Origin: CAVPGP01 sp963704025 | GTDB lineage: Bacteria > Actinomycetota > Thermoleophilia > Gaiellales > Gaiellaceae | Assembly (NCBI GenBank): GCA_963704025.1 | Contig: CAVPGP010000005.1 | Location: forward strand, 124,001 to 188,000 | DNA: 64,000 nt | Direction: 5' to 3' | In this document: positions 9,676 through 19,262 of the stretch, piece after piece | Layout: every line of letters begins with the position of its first letter | Numbering within the stretch: position 1 is the first letter of the stretch | Translations under genes and position numbers: made by a program | Notes under the pieces: generated by a model | Databases searched by the model: none | What the model saw: only the letters and a program-made list of their open reading frames with translations | What the model was told of the DNA's origin: nothing

Positions 9676-9930
9676 ATGAACCGTCGTAGGACGCGATTCT
9701 GGATCGAGATTGGACTTGGCGTGGCAAGCGGCGTTCTGCTTGTGTTGACGCTCATGACCAGGGAGTGGATCGAGCTCCTCTTCGGCGTCGACCCAGACGG
9801 CGGCAGTGGTGCGCTCGAGTGGCTGATCGTGGCGTGTCTCGCGCTGCTGACCCTGGTGTTCAGCGCCCTGGCCCGCCGTGAGCATCGACGACCGATTAGG
9901 GCGCTAACCGCTTCGGAGGTGCAGACCTAA
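9676..9930 (+). CDS. Small membrane protein, two helices
   Basis: 84 residues with two hydrophobic segments (about 10-28 and 47-66) separated by a short acidic, Gly-rich loop (FGVDPDGGSG). It starts MNRRRTRFW after a ggaaggagag ribosome-binding site and lies 41 bp after the large beta-rich gene, probably in the same operon. No family recognised. Confidence 0.55.
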   Translation: MNRRRTRFWIEIGLGVASGVLLVLTLMTREWIELLFGVDPDGGSGALEWLIVACLALLTLVFSALARREHRRPIRALTASEVQT

Positions 9931-10134
9931 GCGGCTGCAGCGATGGTCACCTGCGGGGAGGACGAGCGGCCCCATCCTGGTCCCAGGGCTCTTTCCGTAG
10001 TAGGCCTGCAGGCCGGATTCCTGGACTCGTCATCACTCACGACCGCTCGGTTGGCTTACCATCCGGCCAGCGGGTTTTTGGTCCTGCCACAGAACACCCC
10101 GGCACTGGGCGCCTCGTGATGCACCGGGTGATGC

Positions 10135-10378
10135 ACGGACGCCGTTTGCGCTGCTCGCTGAAGCGCGCGGACCGGCGAAGCGAGTCGAGCGACTGGCCGC
10201 GAACCTCCAGCGCTCACGCCGCCTCCGGGCCGGCGTCAACCGCCGGCAAGCGCGCACGGTGCTGCTCCTCCTCACCGGCTACGGGACGTTCCGCGAGCTC
10301 CGCGAGGCCGGCCTCTCGGATCGCCAGGCCGTCACGCTCCTCCAGGACACGGCGCGGCGCCAGCTGCTTGCAGACTAG
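10135..10378 (+). pseudogene. C-terminal remnant resembling a TetR-type regulator
   Basis: This frame reads as a plausible protein tail (LAANLQRSRRLRAGV, LLLLTGYGTFRELRE, AGLSDRQAVTLLQD) and ends at a TAG at 10376-10378. No start or DNA-binding domain is found upstream, so it is a fragment at best. Similarity to the ligand-binding half of TetR-type regulators is an impression from pattern only. Confidence 0.35.
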
Positions 10379-10385
10379 GGGGCTC

Positions 10386-10928
10386 GTGCCCCGCTCCCGC
10401 GTCGTCCTTCGTCCTCCATCGGCCGCCGACGAGCGGGAGTTCGTCGAACGGATGCGGGCCAGCCGCCGCCTCCACCACCCATGGATCTCGATGCCGGAGA
10501 CTGCGGAGGCGTATGCCTTGTACCTTGAACGTGCTCGCCGCGAGGCGAACGCGTACTACCTTGCGCACCGCCGCAACGACGACGCGATCGTCGGCTTCCT
10601 CAACATCAGCGAGATCGTCCGCGGCAAGCTCCAGAGCGGCTACCTCGGCTACGGGGGCGTCGCCGAGTTCGCCGGCCGCGGATACCTCACCGAAGCGCTG
10701 CACCTGTTGCTCGACGAGGCGTTCAGACAGCTCCGGCTCCACCGGCTCGAGGCGAACATCCAGCCCGGCAACACCGCGTCGATCGCCCTCGCCCGGCGCT
10801 GCGGATTCGAGCTCGAAGGCCTCTCGCCGCGCTACCTCAAGATCGGCGGGCGCTGGCGCGACCACGAGCGGTGGGCGATCACGAAGGAGAGCTGGCTTCG
10901 GCGCCGATCCGGCAGCCCGGGTTCATAA
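10386..10928 (+). CDS. GNAT acetyltransferase, RimJ/RimL type
   Basis: 180 residues from a GTG at 10386. Features of ribosomal-protein-type N-acetyltransferases: LRPPSAADEREFVERM at the start, then GYGGVAEFAGRGYLTEAL, which includes the acetyl-CoA pyrophosphate loop, and NIQPGNTASIALARRCGFE near the end, with the Asn and Ser-Ile-Ala pattern usual for RimJ-like enzymes. It transfers acetyl from acetyl-CoA to an amine; the substrate is unknown. Confidence 0.85.
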   Translation: MPRSRVVLRPPSAADEREFVERMRASRRLHHPWISMPETAEAYALYLERARREANAYYLAHRRNDDAIVGFLNISEIVRGKLQSGYLGYGGVAEFAGRGYLTEALHLLLDEAFRQLRLHRLEANIQPGNTASIALARRCGFELEGLSPRYLKIGGRWRDHERWAITKESWLRRRSGSPGS

Positions 10929-10989
10929 TGAAGACGGACTGACACGACGCGGAACGCGGGTCGGCCTTTCGCCCGGACGGGCAGGTGCG

Positions 10990-13745
10990 GTGGCAGGCGA
11001 GATCATCGGCAGGCGCAAGGAACTGCTGGCGCTCGAGGCGTTTCTCGACGCTCTGCCCGGCGGCGGCCAGGCGGTGCTGCTCGAGGGCGACGCAGGAATC
11101 GGCAAGTCCGCGCTCTGGTCCGAAGGGCAGCGCCTCGCGCGTGAGCGCGGCTTCCAGCTTCTGACGGCCCGCGCGGCCCCTTTCGAGACGCAGCTCGGGT
11201 TCGCGACCGTCGGCGACCTGTTCTCACCGGTGCTGGAAGCGACGCTGCCGCGGCTGGCGCCGGTCCAACGGCGCGCGCTCGAGATCGCGTTGCTCCTGCG
11301 GGAGCCGGACGGACAGACCCCGGACGCGCGCCTGCTCGGCGTTTCGCTCCTCTCGGTCGTGCGAGCACTCGCTCGGGACCGCCCGCTGCTCGTCGCACTC
11401 GACGACGTGCAGTGGGTCGATCCGAGCTCCGCGGAGGTCCTGCGGTTCGCGCTGCGGCGCCTGGAGGGCGAGCCCGTCGGCGTTCTCGCGACGCTGCGTG
11501 AACGGTCCGTCGAGGCGCCGCTCGACCTCGATCGCGCCTTCACGGCGTTCCGGCGGCTCACCGTCGGGCCGCTCAGCGTCGGAGCGATCCATCGGCTGCT
11601 CTGGGGTCGGCTCGCGCTGAACCTGCCGCGACCCCTGCTGCTGCGCGTCCACGAGATCGCCGGCGGGAATCCGTTCTTCGCGCTCGAGCTCGGCCGCGGG
11701 CTGGTCGATGGGACGATTCGCGGGGACGGCACGGATGTCGCGCTGCCCGAGAGCCTGAGCGCCCTCGTGACGGAGAGGTTGCGCGCGCTGCCGCCGCGCG
11801 CACGCGAGACGCTCGTTGCCGTCGCCGCCCTCGCCGCTCCCACGGTCGTGCTGCTCGAGCCGCTCGGGCCTGCGTCGTCGACGACATCGAGCTCGCCCGG
11901 AGGCGAGGCGTGCTCGAGCTCGACGGCGACCGGATCCGTTTCACGCATCCGCTGCTCGCCCCCGCCTGCCACGCGACGATGCCGTTGTACCGGAGGCGCC
12001 GGCTCCACCGCCGCCTCGCCGAGCTGGATGTCGATCCCGAAGAGCGCGCCCGCCAGCTCGCGATCGCGGCCACCGGCCCGGACGAGGAAGTCGCGCTCGC
12101 CCTCGATGCCGGAACGATCCATGCCCGTGCTCGCGGCGCCGCCCAGGCTGCTGCGGAGCTCGCCGAGCGCGCGGTTGCGCTGACTCCGCAAGACGCCGTC
12201 GAGGGAATCAACCGACGCCGCATCACAGCAGCCGAGCACTGCATGTATGCGGGCGACACCATGAGAGCGTCTGGCCTGCTCGAGGCTGCAGTCGGGTCGT
12301 CAAGGCCCGGCCCGATCCGAGCCGAGGCGCTCTGTCGCCTCGCGTGGGTGCGCTGGGTGACGGAGGGGTTTCGCGCCGCCGAGACCCTCCTCAACCGTGC
12401 ACTTGCCGAGCCGGGCCTGGAGCTGCGGGAGAAGGCCGACGTTCTCCGCCGGCTTGCGTGGATGGCGGGCGCGGGGGGAGGAAATCAGGACGGCATTCGC
12501 TATGCGGAAGCGGGGCTCCGGCTCGCGGAGCAACTGGCCGAACCGGAGGAGCTCGCAGTCAGCCTCGCAACCGTCGCCGAGCTCACGTTCTGGCGTACCG
12601 GACGCATCCGGCGAGACCTCCTCGACCGTGCGATCGACCTCGGACAAGTCTCCGACGGCGGCCGGGAGGCGCGCGCGACGCTCGCACGGATGCTCGGCCG
12701 CGCCGATCGCTTCGAGGAGGCGCGCGTCGTCTGGCAAGGATTGATCGCCGAAGCAAGGGAGCGTGACAATCCCGAGGTCACCGGGTTCTTGATGTTTCTC
12801 GCCAGAATGGAAGTCGCCTCCGGCGCGTGGGACGAGGCGGCGCGTCTCTGCGACGAGTCGATCGAGCTCGCACGGCAGACCGGCCGTGAGATGAACGAAC
12901 CGCTCTGTCTGATGGTCCTAGCCGAGATCGGCGCCTACAGAGGCGAAGCCGAGAAAGCGCGGCGCGAGATCCCGGAGCTGCTGCAAGCCGCTTCCGGCGT
13001 TGGGTACTCGGGTGCGATCCACCGGCTGACCCGCGCCCTCGCGTCGCTCGAGCTCTCCTGCGGAGACGCAGGCGCAAGCGTGCGATTGACTGCACCGCTT
13101 TTCGCGAACATGACCGAGCTGGACGAGGTCCTCGCGCAGCTCGCGGGCTCCGTAGGCGTCGAGGCGCTGATCGGCGTCGGCGACATTCCCGGGGCTGAAC
13201 GGCTCTTGAGCCTGCTGGACAAACGCGCGGCGGAATCCGACACGCGCGCTCCGCACGCTCGCCGACCGCTGCCGGGGAGCTTCTCCTCGCCGCGCACGGC
13301 GAGCACGAGCGGGCAATCGAGCGCGCTCGAGAGGGCGGCCGTAGAGCCCGACCCTCCGCAAGGCGCGAATCCCTTCGAGCACGCCCGCACGCTCCTCGCA
13401 CTCGGAACCGTGCAGCGCCGGGCGCAGCACAAGCGCGCCGCCCGCGAGTCGCTCCAACGGGCCGCCGAGAGCTTCGAGCGGCTCGGCGCGCGCCTCTGGC
13501 TCGGCCAGGCGCGCTCGGAGCTGCGGCGGATCGGTGGGCGCACCGCTCCGCAGGGCGAGCTGTCGGAGACGGAGCGGCGGATCGTCGAGCTCGTCGTCGC
13601 CGGGCACAGGAACCGCGAGGTGGCCGCCGAGCTCAGCCTGAGCCCGAACACGGTCGCGTGGAACCTCTCGAAGGTCTATCGCAAGCTCGGCGTCAGCTCC
13701 CGAACCGAGCTCGCGGCGCACATCGGCACAACCCAACAGGAGTAA
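10990..13745 (+). CDS. Large ATPase-LuxR transcriptional regulator (LAL/MalT-like), frameshifted
   Basis: Begins with the usual LAL start (EIIGRRKELLALEAFLDAL) and a Walker A motif, EGDAGIGKSALW, then Walker B-like LLVALDDVQWVD. A helical-repeat middle region follows, and the protein ends in a LuxR helix-turn-helix (LSETERRIVELVVAGHRNRE, then SPNTVAWNLSKVYRKLGV). The first ~290 codons are in one frame and the rest in another, with a change near 11870. The residues coded at about 13235-13320 also look out of frame, suggesting two or three further compensating indels. With these repaired it would be about 915 residues, usual for the family. Ligand and targets unknown. Confidence 0.85.
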
Positions 13746-13800
13746 ATCCACAGGTTCGTGCGGTTGTTCGCGGGCGCGCCGCCCGCCAACGTGGAGCGCG

Positions 13801-14079
13801 ATGCCGACGTACCTCGTAGAGCGCTACCTGCCGGGACGCGACCGCGCCTGGCTCGAGGCGGCGCTGGCACGACTCCCCCACGACCGCGGCGGGGTTGCGT
13901 ACCTCGGCTCGACCTACGTTCCGTCGGACGACGCGTGCTTCTGCCGGTTCCAGGCCCCGAGCGCAGAGCAGGTCCGAGACGTCAACGAGGTCGCCGGGGT
14001 GCCGTTCGCGCGGATCGTGGCGGCGACGGAACTCGCCGGCACGCGATCGGGTCCCTCTAGCGAAGGAGATTCAGCATGA
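13801..14079 (+). CDS. DUF4242 (SCO4226-like) small protein
   Basis: 92 residues matching the DUF4242 pattern: MPTYLVERYLPG at the start, GVAYLGSTYVPSDDACFCRF in the middle and a GVPFARIVAATEL tail. A Streptomyces member of this ferredoxin-fold family binds nickel; the cellular role is unknown. Its TGA overlaps the ATG of the next gene (ATGA), so the two are coupled. Confidence 0.8.
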   Translation: MPTYLVERYLPGRDRAWLEAALARLPHDRGGVAYLGSTYVPSDDACFCRFQAPSAEQVRDVNEVAGVPFARIVAATELAGTRSGPSSEGDSA

Positions 14080-14568
14080 AGCGGTTCCTCGGGTTGATCC
14101 TGGCTCTTGTAGTGGCCGGGGGCTTCGCCGTCGCGAGCCAGGCTCGCAGCGGAGGCGGCCACGACGGGAAGCCAGCCGGTGTCGAGCTGACGTACAAGAA
14201 GTGGTTCGCCCCCGGCTTCCCGAACATGGTTGGCGTCGTGGGCGGCGACATCGTCGGCAAGTTCGGCGGAGCGGTCCTGCAGGCATCCCCGGATGCCACC
14301 GACCCCAACCGGTTCGTTCAGCTCAAGGCGGTCTACATCGTGATCGCCCCTGATCCGGCCCAGTCCTTCACCGCGCACGTCGAAGGCACGCAGGACAACC
14401 AGACCCGCACGCGCGGTCCTCGACGGCCGCGTCGTGGACGGGAACCTGAAGCGCGCCCACGTGCACGCAGAGTACGCGGTGGTGATGAACTGCACGGAGG
14501 CGCCGAACGGGACGTGCTTCCAGGGCACCATCAGCGTCAAACGAGGCGGCGGGCACTCCGACAAGTAG
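14076..14568 (+). CDS. Secreted protein of unknown function, frameshifted
   Basis: Starts with a clear signal peptide (MKRFLGLILALVVAGGFAVA, then SQARS). The first frame runs well to about codon 110 (FTAHVEGTQDNQT); the natural continuation is one frame over (AVLDGRVVDGNLKRAHVHAE, then MNCTEAPNGTCFQGTISVKR) and stops at 14566-14568. One indel near 14405 explains this. Repaired length is about 163 residues with two Cys in the last third. It overlaps the DUF4242 gene by 4 bp and is followed by a strong hairpin. Confidence 0.7.
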
Positions 14569-14605
14569 GACCCAGCGGGGGCTGAATGTCCAGCGGTCAA
14601 TAGTG

Positions 14606-14635
14606 GGAGAACCCTGCATCACTGCAGGGTTCTCC
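14606..14635. terminator. Strong hairpin between convergent genes
   Basis: A 13-bp perfect stem (ggagaaccctgca at 14606-14618, pairing with 14623-14635) with a 4-nt loop. It lies 38 bp after the secreted-protein gene and on the 3' side of the minus-strand operon, so it may serve both. It abuts a 24-nt copy of the 3' end of rnpB. Confidence 0.65.
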
Positions 14636-14656
14636 GTTAGCAGGCCTGTAAGCCGG
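14633..14656 (-). repeat. 24-nt copy of the rnpB 3' end
   Basis: Identical to 18691-18714, the 3' tail of the RNase P RNA gene (core gcaggcctgtaagccgg); as there, it directly adjoins a terminator-like hairpin. The rest of RNase P RNA is not found beside it. Confidence 0.7.
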
Positions 14657-14775
14657 CTGGCTGACCAGGGAGGAGTTCGCTCGGCTACTCCAGGTGGCCG
14701 GTGCGCCTTTGCGACGGTGCCCCGGGAGTACACCGCGAGGCGACCCGCCCGCCCCGCCAACGCCGACCACGCCTT

Positions 14776-16362
14776 CTACCCCAAGGTCAGGCGAGCTACT
14801 TTCGCGAGGAGGTCGGCGGCGATCCGGCGCACCGAGTTGACCGGCAGGTTGAGGGCTGCCGAGAGATCGTTCTCGGACGGCTCCGCGCGGTGCTCGTCGA
14901 CGAGCTCGAGCTCCTGCAGTCGCCGGTAGAAGGGGTCGAGGCTCGGCTCGATGCTGAGCCCCAGCGCACGTTCGCCCGGGGTCAGCGCGTCCGGCTCCAG
15001 CGCACGCAGCCGCTCCGCCCCGGTACGCAGCGCGGCCGCCAGGCGCGCCACGGCCTTCGGATCGGCGCTGCGCGAGGCGGGCGGCCGGTCGAGCTCGGGC
15101 GACCAGGCCCATACGACCCACGGCCCGTGCCGGATCAGCCGGTCGGAGACGAGGTCGCTCAGCGAGCCCGCGGGCACGACCTCGGGATCGCCCCTCGTGG
15201 CTGCGACCACGGCGTCCCAGCTCACGGCCAGCATCGGGGGCCCGCCGAAGCTGAGCGGCCCCGGCGTCTCGCCGTCGAGCGACGCGCGCGCGAGCCGGAT
15301 CGCGTCGAGGTCGGGATGCCGGGCGCCCAGCAGACGCCCGGTGTTGCGGATCACCGTGTCGAGCGTGCCGCGATTCGGCTCGTCGTCGAGCAGCAGGAGG
15401 TGCGCGCCGTACAGGCCGAGCATCGGGTCGACGAACTTACCGTGCAGGATCGCCCCCATGTCCAGCCCCCTGAGGCGACGCCTGGCGGCGAGCGACTTCA
15501 GCGCGACCTCGGTGAGCCGCCGCTCCCCGTCGCCCGGGTCGAACGGCCGGCCGATCGGGCCGAGCGAGACCGAGGCGGAGTCGAGGTCTGCGCGGCGCGC
15601 GCCGCCCCCGGTGCCGTAGTCGTGGCAGAGCAGGAAGACCTGCGTCTGGCGGTGCGGCGGGCAGACCACGGGCAGCTCGAGGGTCTGGCCGGTCCCCGTG
15701 TCGAGCCGCAGGCGCCATGCGCCCGGCTCGAGCCGGGTGAGCAGCCCGCCGACCCTTGCCCTCTCGGCCTGGGACACGACGTTGGTCACGAGCCGCCCCC
15801 GCCGGTCGTTGAGCGTGAGGCCCTCCGTCGGGTCGAGCGGGTCGAGCTCGGAGAGCTTCGCCGGCCGCTGCGACACCTGCGTCTCCAGCTCCAGGCGGAA
15901 CTGCACGCCCGGCTTCAGATGCTCCGACTCCCGGAAGCCGTCCTCGAGCTCGATCTCGACCGGCGGGCCGAGATCGCGGACGAAGATCAGCATCTCGGCG
16001 TCGCCCTCCGACTCGACGCCGCGCGGCGTCGACCTGCTGAGCGCTTGCGCGCTCTTCTCGTGCCACTCGCGGCTCGTCCGCGTTCGCCTCAGCGGCATCG
16101 CGGAGGCGAACGGCGCGGGCTGCTTCTGCCGGACGGTGACCGGGCCTGCTCCGCCGGGGAGCAGCGACACGACCTCGTCCACGATCGCGTCCCCCTCGCG
16201 GAAGGTCACCCTGTACATGCCGACGGGCAGCTCGACCTGCACCCGTCCGGCGTTGCCTGAGGCTCCGACCTGCTGGAAGTGGGCGTTGCAGATCCTGATC
16301 TCCGTCGCCGGGGTGAGCCCGACGGCGGTGAGCCTGACCCGCTCCTGCGCGTCAGAGGTCAA
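14776..16362 (-). CDS. Caspase-associated protein of unknown function
   Basis: 528 residues from a TTG at 16362 that overlaps the end of the caspase gene by 11 bp; third gene of the operon. The first ~90 residues look beta-rich (EIRICNAHFQQVGASGN, VELPVGMYRVTFREGDAIV). The middle has LDMGAILHGKFVDPMLGLYG followed by AHLLLLDDEPN, and further on RHPDLDAIRLAR and FGGPPMLAVSWDAVV, which looks like a conserved core. No catalytic motif, membrane segment or signal peptide is seen. Context suggests a regulator, adaptor or sensor for the neighbouring protease. Confidence 0.7.
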   Translation of the reverse strand: MTSDAQERVRLTAVGLTPATEIRICNAHFQQVGASGNAGRVQVELPVGMYRVTFREGDAIVDEVVSLLPGGAGPVTVRQKQPAPFASAMPLRRTRTSREWHEKSAQALSRSTPRGVESEGDAEMLIFVRDLGPPVEIELEDGFRESEHLKPGVQFRLELETQVSQRPAKLSELDPLDPTEGLTLNDRRGRLVTNVVSQAERARVGGLLTRLEPGAWRLRLDTGTGQTLELPVVCPPHRQTQVFLLCHDYGTGGGARRADLDSASVSLGPIGRPFDPGDGERRLTEVALKSLAARRRLRGLDMGAILHGKFVDPMLGLYGAHLLLLDDEPNRGTLDTVIRNTGRLLGARHPDLDAIRLARASLDGETPGPLSFGGPPMLAVSWDAVVAATRGDPEVVPAGSLSDLVSDRLIRHGPWVVWAWSPELDRPPASRSADPKAVARLAAALRTGAERLRALEPDALTPGERALGLSIEPSLDPFYRRLQELELVDEHRAEPSENDLSAALNLPVNSVRRIAADLLAKVARLTLG

Positions 16363-17383
16363 TGCGGAACTCGCTTCCCACGACGCTGGCCTCCGTGAAG
16401 ACGTCGTATTGGCCGATCTCGCGACCGGCGGGCGCGCCGACGTAGTAGAGGCTCGGCCGGAGCGACAGCGACCAGGTCTGCGCGGCGCACTCCCGGCGCG
16501 GCGCGTTGACTAGCACGTAGCGGTCGCCTCCGTCGCGGACGTCGAAGTCGGTGAACCCTTCGGGCAGGCCCACCTGCACGGAGGTGGCGCCCGGACCCGG
16601 CGTGCAGAGCACGATGTCGGCCGGCTCGAAGTCGATCGTCGGCTTCTGCCCGACGACGCCGAGCCTGACCATGAGCTGGGCGACGTAGTTCCTGAGCTGG
16701 TCGCCCGTGACCTGGCCCGCCGGGTCGGCGGCGCGCCGCAGCCCGTCGAGGAGCGCGTACGTGAAGATGCCCTGGACGCTGCGGCCGTCGTCGGGCTCGG
16801 GGTTCGGCAGCTCCCGCTCGCCGGAGCGCCGCCGCCACTTGGTCGCTAGCCCGTGCAGCAGCAGCGACTGCGAGTCCGGACGCGGCGTGAGCACGTTCAG
16901 GATCGCGAGCTCGCCGACCGCCGGGTTCGTCAGCTCCACTTCGCGGCAGCAGTCCATGAACAGCACGACCTCCTCGAAGGCCTGGGAGTGCTTGAACGCG
17001 AGCGCGAGGCGGCGGCCCGGAATGCTGCGGTCGGTGGCGATGAGGTTCGCATCGGCCATGGCGAGCCCGCAGTCCTCAAGGTCGCCGACGTCCATCCCGT
17101 GCCCCGCGAAGAAGAGGTAGAGCCGCCGGCCGACCGGCCCTCCGCCGGCGACGGCCTTCTGGATGTGCGGGAGAATCGCGTCCTCGATCTGGTCGCGGCG
17201 CGGCTCCGAGCGCCTCGCACCGGAGACGAGCTTGACGATGTTGCCCGCCGGTACGTCGCCGCCCTTCGGCGACACGAGCCAGGCGTAGAAGTGGCCGGCG
17301 TCGTTCACCGGCCCCTCGAGCGGCGAGAAGTGGTCGTAGTCGTTGATCCCGACCACGATCGCGAAGTCCCGGTCGTTCGCCAC
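16352..17383 (-). CDS. Caspase-like protease (peptidase C14, metacaspase type)
   Basis: 343 residues from a GTG at 17383. The p20-like domain opens with AIVVGINDYDHFSPLEGPVN and carries the catalytic dyad: His95 in YLFFAGHGMD and Cys145/146 in VLFMDCCRE. After about residue 235 there is a ~105-residue beta-rich extension that is not part of the core fold. No signal peptide, so it is cytoplasmic. It is 27 bp after the gene for the gasdermin-like protein and overlaps the third gene. Bacterial caspase-like proteins often act in regulated cell death and phage defence, cutting a partner effector; the upstream gene is the obvious candidate substrate. Confidence 0.88.
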   Translation of the reverse strand: MANDRDFAIVVGINDYDHFSPLEGPVNDAGHFYAWLVSPKGGDVPAGNIVKLVSGARRSEPRRDQIEDAILPHIQKAVAGGGPVGRRLYLFFAGHGMDVGDLEDCGLAMADANLIATDRSIPGRRLALAFKHSQAFEEVVLFMDCCREVELTNPAVGELAILNVLTPRPDSQSLLLHGLATKWRRRSGERELPNPEPDDGRSVQGIFTYALLDGLRRAADPAGQVTGDQLRNYVAQLMVRLGVVGQKPTIDFEPADIVLCTPGPGATSVQVGLPEGFTDFDVRDGGDRYVLVNAPRRECAAQTWSLSLRPSLYYVGAPAGREIGQYDVFTEASVVGSEFRIDL

Positions 17384-17410
17384 GGCTCTCAGGCTCCGCG
17401 CGGCCAGGGT

Positions 17411-18181
17411 TCAGAGCAGAGCGAAGTAGTCCGAGTCGTCGAGATCGGACTCCTCATCCCCGTCCCCCAGGGCTCGGGTCACGTCCCAGTCCCGCCACCA
17501 GAAGAACCCCTTTTTGCCGAGCTTGACGACGCGGAACGCGACGGTGAACCCGTTCGGGAAGCTCTTGCGGTCGACCGACTGGCTCTTCGACGTGAGGTGG
17601 AAGTCGGCCGCGAACGCGAACAGGTCCTTCGTCCCGGGCGGCCCGACGTCGACGTTCGTCGTCGCGGAGAGCTCGCCCGAATGGCCCGACGACACGATCT
17701 CGAGCCCGTTGGCGGCGAGCTGCTGCTCGACGATCACGGCGTGCCCCTCCTGCAGTCGCCCGGCGCGCGCCGCCTCGAGGATCGCGTCCCGCAGGCCGTC
17801 GATGTGAATCATCGACTCGAGCTGGGTGCTCCCGATCGAGACGACGAAGCCGGTCTCGTTGCCGAAGCCGACCTTTAGCCCGGCCTTCGCGTTGCCGATC
17901 CACTCCCAGCCCGGCGTGCTCGCGTTCGCGCCGATGTCGAAATGCGTCGACTTGCCGTAGGTGTAGTCCCAGGGCCCGCTCTTGGTGCCCAGCTCGGTGG
18001 ACGTGTCGACGGCGATCCCGTAATCGCCCAGCTCCCCGGCCGGGCCGAACGAGCAGTCCGCGACCCATCCGACCTTGCCGACGCGCTTGTCGAACGAGGC
18101 CGGCCAGTTGGCGAGCCAGCCCGGCGGAAACCCGTAGTGCTCCTGCAGTACCTGGCGATACACGTCACCCAGCGAGGCCAT
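17411..18181 (-). CDS. Candidate caspase-activated, gasdermin-like pore protein
   Basis: 256 residues. The ATG at 18181 follows a gggg-rich ribosome-binding site (aagggggacgcg), preferred over an upstream in-frame ATG. First gene of the operon with the caspase. Long amphipathic-looking strands (NAKAGLKVGFGNETGFVVSI; ELSATTNVDV; NGFTVAFRVVKLGKKGFFWW) alternate with helices (GLRDAILEAARAGRLQ), followed by a very acidic tail (GDEESDLDDSDYFALL). Size, position next to the protease and a short distinct C-terminal tail recall bacterial gasdermins, which protease partners cut near the C-terminus to release a pore-forming body. That link is a hypothesis; no sequence search was done and no lipidation motif is obvious. 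Confidence 0.55.
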   Translation of the reverse strand: MASLGDVYRQVLQEHYGFPPGWLANWPASFDKRVGKVGWVADCSFGPAGELGDYGIAVDTSTELGTKSGPWDYTYGKSTHFDIGANASTPGWEWIGNAKAGLKVGFGNETGFVVSIGSTQLESMIHIDGLRDAILEAARAGRLQEGHAVIVEQQLAANGLEIVSSGHSGELSATTNVDVGPPGTKDLFAFAADFHLTSKSQSVDRKSFPNGFTVAFRVVKLGKKGFFWWRDWDVTRALGDGDEESDLDDSDYFALL

Positions 18182-18665
18182 CGCGTCCCCCTTCAGTCGG
18201 CATGTCGACGGCGCGATCATCGACTTTCGCCGGCCGGCGGTCAAGCACCCAGCCCCGTCGGTCGATTACGCATTCGTCGCCATCGACGTCCCCGTCCGGT
18301 CAGCGTCTCCCCGCGGCCTCTACGCGCGAATCGCGGCGATCCCCGCTGGTCTCGCCGCCCGCTCCGGCGGCTCGGAGGCGCCTTCCGTGGCAAGCCTGCC
18401 CCCGACGTCGGCCGGCAGCACGGGCTCGTCGTCCTCGCAGGGCTCGGGCGGCAGCGCGCTCGCCTACCCGGCCCGGCTACGCTCACACAGCGTCCCGGCC
18501 GCGATGCTCGCACCCTCGCGAGCGTCTATAGTCGCTGGTGGGGCGGGACGATGCCGGCACAGCCTTCGGGCGATGGTCGGGCTCCCGCGCCGAGCGGTTC
18601 CACGGAGACCGCAGTCAGCCCGCCCGGCGCGAGCCTGACGAGTCGCCGGCGAGTCGGGTCCATAG
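18182..18665. other. Intergenic stretch upstream of the caspase operon
   Basis: About 480 bp with no convincing gene on either strand. It should contain the promoter of the minus-strand caspase operon. No operator or RNA element was recognised. Confidence 0.5.
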
Positions 18666-18690
18666 AAAAAGCCCCGTTACCGAGGCTTTT
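18666..18690 (-). terminator. Rho-independent terminator of rnpB
   Basis: An inverted repeat (aaaaagcc ... ggcttttt, with a further cg/cg pair inside and one mismatch) directly next to the 3' end of the RNase P RNA on the minus strand, ending in a run of T on that strand. Confidence 0.8.
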
Positions 18691-18692
18691 TC

Positions 18693-19024
<332 letters not shown>

Positions 19025-19043
19025 GAAATTGTAGCCCTGGTCG

Positions 19044-19262
19044 TTACGCAGTCGAGTGAGCCCGGCGCTCGGACTCGGACCCGGCCTCGGCCGCCAGCTG
19101 GCTGCCGCACTCGGGGCAGAACACCGTCCCGCCCCGCGCGTGCATGACGAACTCGCCGCAGACGAGACACTCGAGGCTCAGCCCTCGCGCCAGCGCGACC
19201 AGCTCCTGGTCGAGCGTCCGGTGGAGCGGCGTCACCGACGTCATGTGAAGCGTCCCGGTCAT
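19044..19262 (-). CDS. Small zinc-ribbon protein
   Basis: 72 residues with two Cys pairs (CLVCGEF and FCPECGSQ) spaced as in a zinc ribbon, with a helical N-terminal part (LDQELVALARGL). Its ATG overlaps the stop of lexA (ATGA), so it is translationally coupled to lexA and probably under SOS control. Role unknown; a similar small protein is at 34362-34538. Confidence 0.65.
   Translation of the reverse strand: MTGTLHMTSVTPLHRTLDQELVALARGLSLECLVCGEFVMHARGGTVFCPECGSQLAAEAGSESERRAHSTA

Noticed and set aside
14657..14790. c-di-GMP-I (GEMM)-like segment on the minus strand (gtcgcaaaggcgcaccggcc)
   Set aside because: The GGCAAACC half and the closing helix are missing, and no minus-strand gene follows that it could control.
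18241..18513. Possible gene upstream of the caspase operon
   Set aside because: Arg/Pro/Ser-rich composition typical of non-coding high-GC sequence; no start signal.
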